Below are positions 44,212 to 52,976 of a stretch of DNA of 64,000 bases, in pieces (within the stretch, counting starts at the first letter, position 1; each line of letters opens with the position of its first letter). The stretch is from the NCBI GenBank assembly GCA_910575075.1, contig CAJTCY010000020.1:1-64000 (forward strand), read 5' to 3'. A program made the translations under genes and the position numbers. The notes under the pieces are model-generated. The model ran no database searches. It had not been told where the DNA came from and saw nothing but the letters and a program-made list of their open reading frames with translations. This DNA comes from Lachnospiraceae bacterium. GTDB lineage: Bacteria > Bacillota > Clostridia > Lachnospirales > Lachnospiraceae.

Positions 44212-45204
44212 ATGATGGATTACGAATTGTTCAAAGAAGTGGTTACGGAAACGCTTCTGAGCCATATGCCGGATGAACTTGCGGGGTATTCCTTACGGGC
44301 TGACCGGACGGGGAAGGTGAATGAAACTCTGGATGCGCTCCATCTTGTGCCGCCTTCCTGCCCGCCGGACAGCCTGTATCCTACGGTGTACCTGAACTAT
44401 ATGTATGAAGAGTATAAAAAATCCGGCGATTTGCAGGCAACCCTTGAACTTGCGGCGTTCTATTTAGCGGGCGCCTGCCGTGAAGCAGAGAGGAAGAACA
44501 GCAGGATTACCCCGCAGGGCGCAACGAAACGCATAGTAATGTCGCTGGTCAATACGAAACAGAACCGTGAAATGCTCGGATATATGCCGCACAGGGAATT
44601 TGAGGACTTATCAATCATATACAAATATGTCATAGATACCAGAAATCCCGTGGAATCAGTTCCGGTCACTGTGGAAATGGCAGAAAATATTGGCATGAGT
44701 GAGGAAGAACTGTTCCATGCAGCAGTGGAAAACACAAGGCGGCTTTTCCCGCCCAAAGCGGAGCTTTTAAGTGACATTATCGTGGAATTGTTTATGGATG
44801 GCGGATTTTCAGAAGAAGCCGCACAGGAGATGGGCAGGACCATACAGTTGCCGATTTATGTCATAAGCAATGAACAGAATATCAATGGCGCTGTTTCCAT
44901 GCTGTATGGGGATAACATCCATGAACTGGCAGAGCGGACGGGGAGTGACCTTTATATCATGCCGCTGTCAGTCCATGAAGTCATGGCGGTTCCATCAGAA
45001 GCAGCAGCGCCGGAAGAACTGGCGAAACTGGTGGAAGAAAACAATATGTCAAGGATAGGGCTTGCTGATCGGCTTTCCAATCAGGTGTACCGCTATGACA
45101 AAGAACGGCAGAAGCTGTCGCTTGCCACGGACACGCCAAACAAACGTCTGGATGGGAACTCCCCAAAGCAGGACCGTACAGACGGGAAAAAACAGTCCAG
45201 ATAG
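44212..45204 (+). CDS. DUF5688 family protein, second copy
   Basis: 330 residues starting MMDYELFKEVVTETLLSHMP. It shares the MPHREFEDLSIIYK and DRLSNQVYRYDKERQKLSLATD segments and the NKRLDG end with its neighbour but has diverged elsewhere. The leader before both genes is also alike (GGAGGGAACGGTTTTTATGATGGATTA versions), so the gene was duplicated with its ribosome site. Function unknown. Confidence 0.75.
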   Translation: MMDYELFKEVVTETLLSHMPDELAGYSLRADRTGKVNETLDALHLVPPSCPPDSLYPTVYLNYMYEEYKKSGDLQATLELAAFYLAGACREAERKNSRITPQGATKRIVMSLVNTKQNREMLGYMPHREFEDLSIIYKYVIDTRNPVESVPVTVEMAENIGMSEEELFHAAVENTRRLFPPKAELLSDIIVELFMDGGFSEEAAQEMGRTIQLPIYVISNEQNINGAVSMLYGDNIHELAERTGSDLYIMPLSVHEVMAVPSEAAAPEELAKLVEENNMSRIGLADRLSNQVYRYDKERQKLSLATDTPNKRLDGNSPKQDRTDGKKQSR

Positions 45205-45219
45205 GAGGCTTGTTATATC

Positions 45220-45354
45220 ATGGAAGAAACACCAAAAGAACTGACTGTAAGAGAGCTGCTGGAACTGGTGCAGCGGCAGGAGGGGGAATTTATTATCCGT
45301 ATTGAGCCGGGAGGGGAGGAAACAAATGCAGATGCAGGAACAGGAACCCTTTAA
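45220..45354 (+). CDS. Small acidic ORF overlapping radC-like gene
   Basis: 44 codons with AGGAGG upstream. The product (MEETPKELTVRELLELVQRQ, then EGEFIIRIE …) is acidic and helical and overlaps the next gene by 29 bp. Spacing and ribosome site suggest it is real. Function unknown. Confidence 0.5.
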   Translation: MEETPKELTVRELLELVQRQEGEFIIRIEPGGEETNADAGTGTL

Positions 45355-45874
45355 GCTGGAAGTCGTGTCGGTAAGGCTTGTAAGGGATGCACCGCTGTTT
45401 TCTGACCGCAAGATCACAACCCCGCAAGATGCCGTAAAGGTAGTGGGGGATTTTTTATGTGAAATGGACAGGGAAGTGCTGTGTGTCATCAACCTAAGAA
45501 CGGATGGAACTCCTATCAACTGCAGTATTGTAAGCATGGGGGCACTCAACCAGACTATTGCAGAGCCGAGGGAGCTTTTTAAGGCAAGCATCCTATCCAA
45601 TGCGGCACAGATGATCATAGTCCATAACCATCCAAGCGGAAGCCTTGAACCTTCCAAACCGGATACCATGCTTACTGACCGTATGCTGAAACTGACGGAT
45701 TTAATGGGGATTACGTTGAAAGACCATGTGATCGTGGGCGGTGACAACAGCCAGTATTTCAGCTTTCATGAAAAAGGGCTGCTGGAACATCCGAAAATTT
45801 ATTTTTCAACAGACTATAAATCACTGGATTTTGGGAACACGGCAATGGTAGCGGAAAAAGGGAAAGCAAGGTGA
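45326..45874 (+). CDS. RadC-type JAB-domain protein
   Basis: 182 residues from ATG 45326, with GGGGAGG upstream. It has the JAMM metalloprotease-like motif: E50, then IIVHNHPSGS (H100, H102) and KPD (D113), as in RadC/YeeS proteins of mobile elements. The usual N-terminal HhH part of chromosomal RadC is absent. The biochemical role of ICE RadC proteins is not settled; DNA processing after transfer is a guess. Confidence 0.8.
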   Translation: MQMQEQEPFKLEVVSVRLVRDAPLFSDRKITTPQDAVKVVGDFLCEMDREVLCVINLRTDGTPINCSIVSMGALNQTIAEPRELFKASILSNAAQMIIVHNHPSGSLEPSKPDTMLTDRMLKLTDLMGITLKDHVIVGGDNSQYFSFHEKGLLEHPKIYFSTDYKSLDFGNTAMVAEKGKAR

Positions 45875-45878
45875 GGCG

Positions 45879-46853
45879 ATGGAAGAAAGAAGGAGTTTTA
45901 CGGCAGAGGAACTTGCGCTTGCAAAGAGTGTTGACCTGACGGCGGTAGCGGCAAGCCTTGGCTACACCGTGAAAAAAATAGGAAGATACCATACGCTGAA
46001 AGAAATGGACTCCATACGGATTTATAACCGCACAAACTGGTTCCGGTGGTCAAGGGAACATGATAAGGGAAACAACGGCGGCTCACAGATAGACTTCCTG
46101 CGTGTCTTTGCGGGCATGGAAGTCAAGGAGGCTGTTTTCTGGCTGCTTGACTTTTCAGGATACCAGAGGAACGGGGACTGGGAGAAAAAAAGCGCCAGCG
46201 TATATGTGGAGAAGAAGGAAGAGAAGAAAAAGAAATTCGTACTGCCTGCCCCGGCACGGAACAATGAATATCTTTATTCGTACCTGACAGGAGACAGGGC
46301 GCTTAACAGGCATACAGTGGATTATTTTGTAATGTGCGGGCTGATTTATGAGGAACGCAGCCACCACAACATTGTCTTTAAGGGAAATGATGTGCAGGGA
46401 AAAACACGCTTTGCAAGCATGAGGGGAGTGTTTGACCGTGAAGGGAAGGCTTTCAAGTGCGATGTGGAGGGCAACGACAAGAATTACGGGTTCAATATCT
46501 GGTATGGGCAGAGTGATGAAGTCATGGTATTTGAAGCGGCAATAGATTTAATGAGCTATGTGGAGATCCGTGGCGATTATGAGACAAACAAGCTGGCGCT
46601 TGGGATGCTTTCCGATGCGCCGCTTGCCACTTTTTTAGAGGAACATCCAAAAGTCAGGAAGATTTCTTTCTGCCTTGACAATGACGGACCGGGCAGAAAG
46701 GCGGCAGAGGCGCTTATGGAAAAATACTACGGTCTGGATTATGAAGTGGAGGACTGCCCGCCGCCAAAGCCGTTCAAGGACTATAACCAGTGGCTCCAGA
46801 CTGCAAAAAAGTGTATTTCTGCCCCTGTGCAGGCGAAAACGGCAGTGCGTTGA
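45879..46853 (+). CDS. DUF3991/TOPRIM primase-like protein
   Basis: 324 residues. The N-terminal part (WFRWSREHDKGNNGGSQIDF) is the DUF3991/CHC2-like region but lacks zinc-binding Cys. The C-terminal half is a TOPRIM fold with EVMVFEAAIDLMSYV (Glu) and ISFCLDNDGPGRKAAEAL (D-x-D). Such proteins sit beside relaxases and probably prime synthesis of the transferred strand. It lies just before the candidate oriT. Confidence 0.8.
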   Translation: MEERRSFTAEELALAKSVDLTAVAASLGYTVKKIGRYHTLKEMDSIRIYNRTNWFRWSREHDKGNNGGSQIDFLRVFAGMEVKEAVFWLLDFSGYQRNGDWEKKSASVYVEKKEEKKKKFVLPAPARNNEYLYSYLTGDRALNRHTVDYFVMCGLIYEERSHHNIVFKGNDVQGKTRFASMRGVFDREGKAFKCDVEGNDKNYGFNIWYGQSDEVMVFEAAIDLMSYVEIRGDYETNKLALGMLSDAPLATFLEEHPKVRKISFCLDNDGPGRKAAEALMEKYYGLDYEVEDCPPPKPFKDYNQWLQTAKKCISAPVQAKTAVR

Positions 46854-47165
46854 AAAAGTCAACTGAAACTGAAAAAGCAGCTTTAAAAAATCAGTTGAAA
46901 CAGAAAAAATCAGTTGAAAAATTCAGTCCACATGGAAAATCGGAGAAGAAAGCGGAGGTGCGGCTTCAGAATGGGTAACTGAAAAATTCAGTCGAAAGCA
47001 GGAAAATGAACTCAAAAAGTCAACTGAAAGTGCAAATATGAACTGATATTTTAAGTTATATCCATATATGAAGCGGGGTTTTAGGGGCAGTCCCCTAACC
47101 AGAGGCACTTGTATTACAAAGTGCGTATCTGGCAAATTCCTATCGGAATTTGAGCGGGGGCAGAA
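46854..47165. other. Candidate origin of transfer
   Basis: A 310-bp non-coding stretch before the mobilisation genes. The left part has the octamer TCAACTGA at 46859 and 47020, and its inverse TCAGTTGA at 46891 and 46910. The right part has three hairpins in a row: TTAGGGG-CAGT-CCCCTAA (47081-47098), GCACTT…AAGTGC (47105-47124) and CAAATTCC-TATC-GGAATTTG (47133-47152), then AGCGGGGGCAG. Tandem binding sites plus hairpins next to MobC and MOBP relaxase genes is the expected oriT structure. The nic site is not identified. Confidence 0.6.
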
Positions 47166-47206
47166 ATCATGGGCTTTATTTCATACGGATAAGGAGGTGG
47201 TTGCAG

Positions 47207-48046
47207 ATGGAAATCGTGGACGTGCGAAAAGAGGTGCTTGAGGAAGTAGAACTACTGGGGCAGATTGGATATTTCACTGAGCTGCGTGTGGATAAGGAAA
47301 CAGTGCCGGAGGGGATGCACTGCTATGAGCTGCGGTATGGCGATGACGACGGGTTCCCGGTGTCCGTGGAGGAAAATGTCAGGGTAAACTATTTTGGTGC
47401 AGTTCTTTTTACGGAGGCGCTGGAACTGGGGGAAGAAAAAGCCCTGCAATTCGGATATGAGGATTTCGGGTACACGGGCGAGCAAATGTATCTTTCACAG
47501 GTAATAGGAGGGCAGGAGCCGGATGAGTTTAAGGACGGGAAAGAGCTTGCAGAGTTCTTCAAAGAAACATTCCCAATGACGGAAGAAGAGGCGCAGAAAC
47601 TGCTTGGATATATGGAAGGGCATGAATATCTGTTGGGACACATGGACGGAGAAATGTACCGTGGCGACTTGTGTTATGAGCAGGGGAAGGTACGTTGGGA
47701 GCCGTACACCATAGATGATGCAGTCGATGCTGTTACAGAGTGGAATTATGAATTGATACCGGAAGCAGAAGCGGCATTGTCAAATGCAAAGGACATGATT
47801 GACTTTGCAAATAAGAAAAGCTATCTTGATACCCTGCGTGAAGATGAAAAAATACTGGATAAGATGTTTGACCGCACAACGCATGGAAAAGCGATTGATG
47901 CGATTGCGGCGTCGATTGCGGGAGCATTGATTGAGGATATAAGCAGGGGCGGCGATATTGATACCGCCGTCAAGAATATGACAGACCAGATAAAAGAGGC
48001 TGATATTTCCCCGGCAGTAAAGCAGAGTGCGGGGAGGTCACGGTAG
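47207..48046 (+). CDS. LPD28-domain-like mobilisation protein
   Basis: 279 residues; ATG 47207 follows AAGGAGG (47191-47197). The N-terminal 75 residues (VELLGQIGYFTELRVDKETV … HCYELRYGDDDGFPVSVEE) match the LPD28-type domain found in large polyvalent and ICE proteins. The middle is acidic, and the C-terminal part has a short hydrophobic helix (AIDAIAASIAGALIEDI). It abuts the MobC gene without a gap. Role in DNA transfer inferred from position. Confidence 0.65.
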   Translation: MEIVDVRKEVLEEVELLGQIGYFTELRVDKETVPEGMHCYELRYGDDDGFPVSVEENVRVNYFGAVLFTEALELGEEKALQFGYEDFGYTGEQMYLSQVIGGQEPDEFKDGKELAEFFKETFPMTEEEAQKLLGYMEGHEYLLGHMDGEMYRGDLCYEQGKVRWEPYTIDDAVDAVTEWNYELIPEAEAALSNAKDMIDFANKKSYLDTLREDEKILDKMFDRTTHGKAIDAIAASIAGALIEDISRGGDIDTAVKNMTDQIKEADISPAVKQSAGRSR

Positions 48047-48379
48047 ATGGCGGCAGAAAAAAAGGACATCATCAAGCCTTTCCGTCTGACACAGCAGGAA
48101 GCGGACAGACTGAAAAAACAGGCACAGGAAAGCGGCATGAAAGAATCAGAGTATATCCGGCTGCTGTTGTCGCAGAAGCCCAACGATTACCCTGAAATTC
48201 GTATCCTCTTGAAAGAACTTATCAATGAGGTCAACGCAATCGGGAACAACATCAACCAGATCACAAGGAACCATAATTCAAAGCTGTATCGCACGGAGGA
48301 CAGGGAGCTTTTGAGCGCCTATATGAAAAAACTCAACATGACCGTAAGGGAGGCGGTGGATAAGATAGGCAGCATGTAA
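48047..48379 (+). CDS. mobC: MobC-like relaxosome accessory protein
   Basis: 110 residues. FRLTQQEADRLKKQAQESGM is the N-terminal ribbon-helix-helix part, and EIRILLKELINEVNAIGNNI, then NQITRNHN is the typical MobC (PF05713) region. It helps open DNA at oriT and loads the relaxase encoded downstream. Confidence 0.82.
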   Translation: MAAEKKDIIKPFRLTQQEADRLKKQAQESGMKESEYIRLLLSQKPNDYPEIRILLKELINEVNAIGNNINQITRNHNSKLYRTEDRELLSAYMKKLNMTVREAVDKIGSM

Positions 48380-48395
48380 GGAAAGGGGGAGCCAT

Positions 48396-48749
48396 TTGAC
48401 GGAAACACTGACGGAAACACAGGAGGAACGCCTGCGTGAGAACGGCTATTTTCTCTATCAAGGGTATCATTTCAAGCCGGTCCGCCAGTTCACGGAAAAG
48501 GACGGGGACTTTTTTGAAAAGACAAGGCGGCTTAGACGTGATGACGAACTTGGCATGATGGATGCTGATTATTACGGGAAGCAGAAACATCCATATTCTT
48601 ATGAGGGGTTTTATGCAGCATCCACGGATAAGAAAGCGGATATTTTCTTCTGCCTTGAGACAATGAAGGAATACACACCCTGTACGCATGAGCTTCAGGA
48701 ATATGTCATGGAGCAGGAAAGGCAGCATGACAGGGGAAGGGCAGTGTAA
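48396..48749 (+). CDS. Hypothetical ICE protein
   Basis: 117 residues from TTG 48396, with AAAGGGGGAG upstream. Recognisable blocks are YFLYQGYHFKPVRQF and EGFYAASTDKKADIFFCLET, a small alpha/beta protein typical between mobC and relaxase genes in this ICE type. Function unknown. Confidence 0.65.
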   Translation: MTETLTETQEERLRENGYFLYQGYHFKPVRQFTEKDGDFFEKTRRLRRDDELGMMDADYYGKQKHPYSYEGFYAASTDKKADIFFCLETMKEYTPCTHELQEYVMEQERQHDRGRAV

Positions 48750-48764
48750 AGGGGGCAGGGACAG

Positions 48765-50222
48765 TTGGCGATCAGCAAGATACTCTATATCGGGGACTGT
48801 GGTGCAGGGTATGCGGGGAAACACTTGAAACAGGCGCTCGACTATATCACTGTGTCGGAGAAAACGGGCGGCGGGCGGTTTGTGGGTTCTCTTAACTGCC
48901 AGCAGGAAAAGGTATATGAGCAGATGCGGCAGACAAAGGAACAATTCCAAAAGACAGACCAGAGGCAGGGGTATCACCTTATTATATCTTTTGTAGAGGG
49001 GGAAGTGGATGCGGACACTGCCTTTGAGGTGATCGGAAAGTTTGCAAAGGAGTATCTCGGAAAAGATTATGAGGCTTTGTATGCGGTGCATGACAATACG
49101 GACCATATCCACGGTCATATCATCTTTAACAGCGTAAGTTTCTGTGACGGCAGAAAGTACCGTTATAAGAAAGGGGACTGGGCAAAGGAGATACAGCCCA
49201 TCACGAACCGCCTGTGTGAAGAGTACGGGCTTTCCACGATTGAAATATCGGAGGATCGGGCAAAGAAATCTGAAAACTACAAGGAATGGAATGATTTCAG
49301 GGACGGGAAATTTGTGTGGGCGGACATGATAAAGCGTGACATTGATGCGGCAGTCTTACGGTCGGCAACCTATGAGTCCTTTTTATCCGTGCTTTCCGAT
49401 ATGGGGTATGGGATAAAGAACGCATACCGGACGGAAGGGAAATATCTTGCAATCAAGCCTATGGGCATGAGCAGGTTCAGACGGTGCAAGTCGCTTGGGG
49501 AAAATTACACGGAGGAACGCATAAGGGAACGGATTGAACAGGAGAGCCTTTCTTCCTATGGGAAGATAAAAGCGGTGCAGGAAACAAAGATTGTGCGATG
49601 CCGGGTAAAACGCTATAAAAGGGCGAAAATGTCCGGCATACAGAAACGCTATTTTGCAAGGCTTTACAAAACAGGGCTTTTAAAGAAACGTCCGTACAGC
49701 AAGGCATGGCAGTACCGTGACGACATTAGGAAGATGCAGAAGTTACAGGAAGATTACCTGTTCCTTGCAAGGCACGATGTTTCTACGGTGGGGGACATAA
49801 GGCAGACGGCAGCGCAGATGGCAGACAGGAAGAAAGAGACATCAAGGGAAAAAAGCCGGATATTCAAGGAACGTGCAAGGATGAAGCCGCTCTTTGACAT
49901 TGCGGCGCAGCTTATGGCGCTGCAGGAGTGTGAAAACTGTTTCCAGCGTGGGGAAACCCTGTTTGAGAAAGAGCATGGGCAGTATGCGGAGTTGTCGGAA
50001 AGGCTTGATAAGGAAGGGTACACGGCAGGGCAGCTTGCGGAATTTAAGGAACATTACCGGAGCGAGATAGCACGGATAAGGGAAAAAGAAAAGGCTGTGG
50101 CGAAAGAGGAACGGATCGCCGCCCGTATCCTTGCGGAAATCACGGCAGGGGAAAGGGCAGGAAAACCGGAGCCGGAAATGCGGCAGGAAAAGCAGAGGGG
50201 ACAAAAGGAAAAAAGCAGGTAA
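48765..50222 (+). CDS. MOBP-type relaxase
   Basis: 485 residues from TTG 48765. The first 250 residues are the relaxase: LDYITV region, GYHLIISFVEGEVDADTAF and the metal-binding DHIHGHIIFNSV (H114, H116, H118). The C-terminal 200 residues are charged coiled coil. It nicks oriT and pilots the single strand to VirD4. The catalytic Tyr is probably in the N-terminal region but is not assigned with certainty. Confidence 0.85.
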   Translation: MAISKILYIGDCGAGYAGKHLKQALDYITVSEKTGGGRFVGSLNCQQEKVYEQMRQTKEQFQKTDQRQGYHLIISFVEGEVDADTAFEVIGKFAKEYLGKDYEALYAVHDNTDHIHGHIIFNSVSFCDGRKYRYKKGDWAKEIQPITNRLCEEYGLSTIEISEDRAKKSENYKEWNDFRDGKFVWADMIKRDIDAAVLRSATYESFLSVLSDMGYGIKNAYRTEGKYLAIKPMGMSRFRRCKSLGENYTEERIRERIEQESLSSYGKIKAVQETKIVRCRVKRYKRAKMSGIQKRYFARLYKTGLLKKRPYSKAWQYRDDIRKMQKLQEDYLFLARHDVSTVGDIRQTAAQMADRKKETSREKSRIFKERARMKPLFDIAAQLMALQECENCFQRGETLFEKEHGQYAELSERLDKEGYTAGQLAEFKEHYRSEIARIREKEKAVAKEERIAARILAEITAGERAGKPEPEMRQEKQRGQKEKSR

Positions 50223-50283
50223 GACATGGCAGCCGGGAATGGCTGCTTAATTTTTGCCCAAAACGGGCAGGATTGGAGGTTTT

Positions 50284-51420
50284 ATGCAGGAACAGACGGT
50301 GCTTAGTGGCATGGATCTGAAAGCATATCTTGGCAGGATCAAACAGAACCCGAAGTATACGGAGGAAATCGTAAGGCTTATTGAGGATGACCTGCGGTTC
50401 GGGCTGACAAAAGAGGAAACGGAGGAATACAGCAGCGGCAAGTATGATTACAGGCAGATGTGCGTATATTCCAGATGCCTGCGAAACGGTTACAGCAAAG
50501 AGGAAAAGGCGGCAATCTTAAAAGAGGGGTTAAGCGGAGAGCAGATGGCGGTGGCTTTGGAGTTCTATGAAAAGGGCGTCCCAATGGATACCATAACCGA
50601 AGTGCTTTCCAGTGCAGAAAATACAGCATACACCATGAAACGCCTGTTCTCACAGGTGCTTTGCAAGATAAAGGAGGCGGAGCCGGTAAGCGGGCAGGAT
50701 ATGGCATATGCGAAAGAGCTTATGCAGCAGATCCATGAGGTCGCCCAGAAGATTGCCTGCCAGGAGAAACGGTATGATGCCTTAAATGAGAAGCTGAAAG
50801 AGATCGGGACTGCCGGACAGGATGCGCAGATACAGAATAACCTTCTTGCACAGCTTTCCGAAAAGGATGGCATTCTGGAAAAACAGCAGAACGAACTGAA
50901 TGAGGCGAGGGTAGAGATTGCGAGGCTGCATGGAGAGATTGAGGAAATAAGGAAGGAGAGAAAAGCGTTGGAGGAACAGGTAAAAAAGGCAGGCAGGGCA
51001 GAGCCGGAACAAAAAAAGCCGGAGAAAGAAAAGGAGCCGGAAAAACAGGCTGAAAGCAGTGCGCCCGGTGCGCCTGATACAGTACTTTATCCCGGAATCG
51101 AATACCACGCTGCAGTTGTGGATAAGGACGGCAGGGTAGTCCGCTTTGTCCCGGTGGAACGCATGGAGAGGAAAGACAGGGGGAGCGTGATGAGTTCCAT
51201 GTTCTCACGGCTTTTCTTTAAGAAGAAAACGGACATTGTAAAGCTGCTTACGGAAAAAGACCTTTCGCCGGAACAGCTTGTGCAGGTACGGGGCGCCATT
51301 GAGAAAGGGCTGTCGGAGAAGCAGTTGCTTGTGCTAATCAACAGCAAAATCCCGGCAGAGCAGATGGAGGAGATCATAAACATCGCTGTCTATGAAAATA
51401 CGATGAAGGAGGGACAGTAA
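50284..51420 (+). CDS. Coiled-coil ICE protein
   Basis: 378 residues; ATG 50284 with GGAGG upstream. The first 170 residues contain repeated short helices (FGLTKEETEEYSSGKYD, YSKEEKAAILKEGLSGEQM) like those in other ICE regulatory proteins. Residues 170-265 are a long coiled coil. The C-terminal part repeats the short-helix pattern (LLTEKDLSPEQLVQVRGAIE …). It may bind relaxosome or coupling proteins; not a named family I can confirm. Confidence 0.65.
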   Translation: MQEQTVLSGMDLKAYLGRIKQNPKYTEEIVRLIEDDLRFGLTKEETEEYSSGKYDYRQMCVYSRCLRNGYSKEEKAAILKEGLSGEQMAVALEFYEKGVPMDTITEVLSSAENTAYTMKRLFSQVLCKIKEAEPVSGQDMAYAKELMQQIHEVAQKIACQEKRYDALNEKLKEIGTAGQDAQIQNNLLAQLSEKDGILEKQQNELNEARVEIARLHGEIEEIRKERKALEEQVKKAGRAEPEQKKPEKEKEPEKQAESSAPGAPDTVLYPGIEYHAAVVDKDGRVVRFVPVERMERKDRGSVMSSMFSRLFFKKKTDIVKLLTEKDLSPEQLVQVRGAIEKGLSEKQLLVLINSKIPAEQMEEIINIAVYENTMKEGQ

Positions 51421-51815
51421 TGGGACTGGCTGCAGTAACAGAAACGGCGGAACTGTTCCGGCAGAAAAATATATCCATGACAGAGCGTGACAAGGAATTT
51501 GTGGTGCAGTTTGCGTTCCGGACGAATGACCGAGAACTGACGAACAAGCTGATTGACGAGCTTGCGGACGCAGGAGCAGACAGGGATGCCGTATGCAGGA
51601 AATACCAAGCACTCACAGGTTTTACGCCGGACTGGATACAGAGGATTGAAAACCTGCTCATTTCGCTTGAAATGTACCGTGTGCAGGAAGAACAGGCAGT
51701 AAAAACCTTATCGGAACTGTTGTATGCCTGCGGCATTTCCATGAGCGAGGATGAAATCAGGCGGACGGATACCGCACAGATGCAGAAACGGGTAAAAAAA
51801 GAAGCAAGTTTGTAG
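51420..51815 (+). CDS. Hypothetical ICE protein
   Basis: 131 residues. ATG 51420 shares its A with the previous stop codon, so the two genes are coupled. Helical, acidic, no known motif (MTERDKEFVVQFAFRTNDRE …). It sits between the coiled-coil protein and PcfB. Confidence 0.6.
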   Translation: MGLAAVTETAELFRQKNISMTERDKEFVVQFAFRTNDRELTNKLIDELADAGADRDAVCRKYQALTGFTPDWIQRIENLLISLEMYRVQEEQAVKTLSELLYACGISMSEDEIRRTDTAQMQKRVKKEASL

Positions 51816-51827
51816 GAGGTGTAGTAT

Positions 51828-52970
51828 ATGGCGGAAGAGATACAGGAGGCAGTGCAGATTATCCGAGTCGGCTATGACGGGGTAGATATTGCAATGAAAG
51901 TCTGCGGAGGAACCATTGAAGGAATAAGAAAAGCGATTGAGTTCCTGATTGCGGTCATGGACCATGAAAAAACGATGGGAAAGACGGACATGCGCAGGCT
52001 CCTTATGAAAGGCGGGGATATGCAGGTGTTCCAGTTCCCAACGGAGGACACAAAGAAAGTCGAGAAGATGGCGAAAAAATACGGATTGCTTTATTCCGTC
52101 CTGCCCGACATCAACAAAAAGGACGGCATGAGCGAGATCATCTTCCACACGGAAGCAGTCCCACGGGTAAATATGATGATACAGAAACTGAAATCCGGCA
52201 GGATTGCCACGTTTGACGATTACCTCAAAAACGGGGACGAAAAGGAAATGGATAAGGTACTGTCTTTTTTGAAGGAGCAGAAAAAGGGAAACGAAAACCT
52301 CCACACTGAGGAAGCGGCAAGGGCGGGGGAGGCGCTTGACGGTCTGATTGAAAAAGTCGGCAGCTATGCAATGGAGAAAAAGAGCATCAGTGTGGAGGAA
52401 GTAAAGGAAAACTTCAGCCTTGAAAACGAACAGGCGGAAAAAGTAGTGGGACAGCTTGAGCGGATCGGCGTCCTTTCCAAAGAGGAGGGCGGGCAGCACA
52501 GAGTCCTTATGGATAAGGAAATGTTCTTAAACCGCATGAAGGGATACCGTGAGCTTGCGCAGCGTATGCAGGCAGTAGCCGCCGCACAGAACCCGAACCT
52601 TACGGACATCACTATAACGAAGAAACTGATAGCAGAGGAAAATGACCATGCCATAAAGACAAGGATACCGGGAACATGGGGCGAAAATGCGCAGTATGTA
52701 TGGATAAACAAGGACAGGGCAATGGAGATCCATGAGGGCAAGACCATACTGACTTTTCTTGACCGTGACAAGGAGTACAAGATATATTCTGTGGACAACA
52801 GGGTAGTTGGCACGATGAAAGGGAAAGACCTGTATGAAGGGCATTATGACAGGGTAAGCGCAGAGGTGCGGAAACGGTATGCGGATATGGAGCGGAAGGC
52901 AAAGGAACAGGAGCGTATGCGGAAGAAAAAGCCTGCACCGAAAAAAGCGCCTGCACCGAAAAAGAGGTAG
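51828..52970 (+). CDS. pcfB: PcfB-like (DUF3801) conjugation protein
   Basis: 380 residues; GGAGG upstream. The N-terminal 150 residues match PcfB/DUF3801 (GTIEGIRKAIEFLIAVMDHE, MRRLLMKGGDMQVFQFP, KKYGLLYSVLPDINKKD). An added segment (about 180-330) includes a winged-helix-like stretch and beta strands. The end is a Lys/Pro/Ala tail. PcfB-type proteins link relaxosome and VirD4, and the VirD4 gene starts 6 bp downstream. Confidence 0.78.
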   Translation: MAEEIQEAVQIIRVGYDGVDIAMKVCGGTIEGIRKAIEFLIAVMDHEKTMGKTDMRRLLMKGGDMQVFQFPTEDTKKVEKMAKKYGLLYSVLPDINKKDGMSEIIFHTEAVPRVNMMIQKLKSGRIATFDDYLKNGDEKEMDKVLSFLKEQKKGNENLHTEEAARAGEALDGLIEKVGSYAMEKKSISVEEVKENFSLENEQAEKVVGQLERIGVLSKEEGGQHRVLMDKEMFLNRMKGYRELAQRMQAVAAAQNPNLTDITITKKLIAEENDHAIKTRIPGTWGENAQYVWINKDRAMEIHEGKTILTFLDRDKEYKIYSVDNRVVGTMKGKDLYEGHYDRVSAEVRKRYADMERKAKEQERMRKKKPAPKKAPAPKKR

Positions 52971-52976
52971 CCGCCT

